Origin: Hyphomicrobiales bacterium
GTDB lineage: Bacteria > Pseudomonadota > Alphaproteobacteria > Rhizobiales > JAJFHR01
Length of the DNA: 64,000 bases
Direction: 5' to 3'
Assembly (NCBI GenBank): GCA_021775475.1
Contig: JAJFHS010000050.1
Coordinates: 62,001-126,000, forward strand
Position numbers and translations under genes: made by a program. Under the pieces are notes generated by a model, which was not told the DNA's origin, did no database searches, and saw only the letters and a program-made list of their open reading frames with translations. Positions within the stretch are counted from its first letter, which is position 1. Each line of letters starts with the position of its first letter. Of this stretch, positions 63,498-64,000 are shown piece after piece.

Positions 63498-63628
63498 CCT
63501 TTTTCATCATCCTCGGGCTTGACCCGGGGATCCATTCCTCAGTTCCCTCGACTAAAACGCAGTATCGTTGTTTTCGACAAGTTCAACGCTATGGATCCTC
63601 GGGTCAAGCCCGAGGATGATGAAAAAGG
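63498..63628. repeat. Palindromic repeat copy E
   Basis: The longest copy. Arms of about 38 nt (starting CCTTTTTCATCATCCTCGGG) pair with one mismatch around a centre of about 55 nt containing AGTATCGTTGTTTTCGAC and CAACGCTATGGATCC. Lies between the convergent MscS-like and SRPBCC genes. Confidence 0.88.
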
Positions 63629-63710
63629 GTGATTCTATATCCTGATGACTTAGGGCAGGATGAAGCAAAATTAAGACCTCTGGGCATTGCCGGTGTCATT
63701 ACACGGTTCT

Positions 63711-64000
63711 TTAATCCGCCTGCAACTCGGCAAAAATCTCATCCATAACAGCGTAACCACCTTCCCAGCCTTTGCCCATATTGTTAACGGCATCCGTGAA
63801 GCAGGTGATTTCGGCGTCGGTGGCATCCAGCGGTTCCCATACCAGTCTTACTTTGGTTTTGCTGCCTTCATCCTCGAATGTCACAGTCGTCAATAAGATG
63901 CGCGGCCAATCGGGCATCATTGGGTTCGATGTGGTGTTCCAGTCTGAATCGGTTGTGGAGTGGTGGTGCCAGACCAGGCGTTTCAGTGGTGTTACTTCTG
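63711..64000 (-). CDS. SRPBCC/AHSA1 family protein (5' end outside window)
   Basis: The track lists only 63711-63920, but the minus-strand frame stays open to the window edge, giving LVWHHHSTTDSDWNTTSNP before the listed Met. With RILLTTVTFEDEG and the C-terminal helix AVNNMGKGWEGGYAVMDEIF, it matches the C-terminal half of the AHSA1 (activator of Hsp90 ATPase-like) SRPBCC fold, a hydrophobic ligand-binding cavity domain. About 96 residues are seen of roughly 150. Confidence 0.85.
   Translation of the reverse strand, partial: EVTPLKRLVWHHHSTTDSDWNTTSNPMMPDWPRILLTTVTFEDEGSKTKVRLVWEPLDATDAEITCFTDAVNNMGKGWEGGYAVMDEIFAELQAD

Noticed and set aside
37855-63628. CRISPR array
   Set aside because: The palindromic repeats are kilobases apart and in different intergenic regions, without spacers or cas genes.

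Overview
The window is a 64 kb stretch of a proteobacterial chromosome, most likely an alphaproteobacterium and probably order Hyphomicrobiales (Rhizobiales). The pointers are domain families and layouts common in that group: the DUF2849/DUF934 sulfite-reductase operon, an alphaproteobacterial PAS_5 protein, DUF3750, a TIGR01459-type HAD hydrolase and an M81 peptidase beside a Dpp-type transporter. It also has many dispersed palindromic intergenic repeats of the kind seen in rhizobial genomes. There are no rRNA genes, no CRISPR array and no integrase or transposase. Coding density is high, and the only gap above 300 bp is 8932-9425.

Layout. 1-17.2 kb is mostly housekeeping and general metabolism: a partial lytic transglycosylase, an ABC-F protein, ndk, a cytoplasmic molybdopterin oxidoreductase, an ACT-domain threonine dehydratase, a beta-hydroxyacid dehydrogenase, a rhomboid protease, soluble transhydrogenase, a secreted von Willebrand A protein with a repeat tail, and a MarR-governed nitroreductase/EamA locus. 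17.4-22.4 kb is a six-gene assimilatory sulfite-reduction operon on the minus strand (ferredoxin reductase, ferredoxin, truncated CysG, DUF2849, CysI-type reductase, DUF934). 22.6-30.3 kb carries an XRE-cupin regulator, an IclR regulator with glycerate 2-kinase, and a PhnDCEE importer with a HAD-fold protein but no C-P lyase. 30.3-35.5 kb holds DUF1028, a blue-copper protein, and a divergent IclR-controlled locus with a PTA/PTB acyltransferase and a SucCD-like ADP-forming acyl-CoA ligase. 36.7-43.2 kb holds a cysteine-synthase-family enzyme and a minus-strand SuyA-SuyB-ComC-like-MatB-TauE series that looks like a sulfolactate desulfonation and sulfite export module, preceded by a LacI-type operator. 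43.4-53.8 kb has an L,D-transpeptidase, an ArgE-like deacylase, an M81 peptidase and a complete Dpp-type importer. 53.8-64 kb has DUF3750, a two-component pair, radC, map, sfsA, a CinA-N protein, tRNA-Leu(UAA), a nonsense-interrupted PD-(D/E)XK-like gene, an MscS-like channel and a partial SRPBCC protein.

How the genes may work together (inference): two regions handle sulfite. SuyAB would release sulfite and pyruvate from sulfolactate, TauE would export sulfite, and the CysI operon reduces sulfite to sulfide for cysteine synthesis. The most unusual features are a sensor kinase that seems to have lost its phosphoacceptor H-box by a small in-frame deletion, a CysG whose methyltransferase half is degenerate and cut short, a single in-frame TGA interrupting a long gene next to a tRNA, and a family of nested palindromic elements whose outer arms differ between copies but still pair within each copy.
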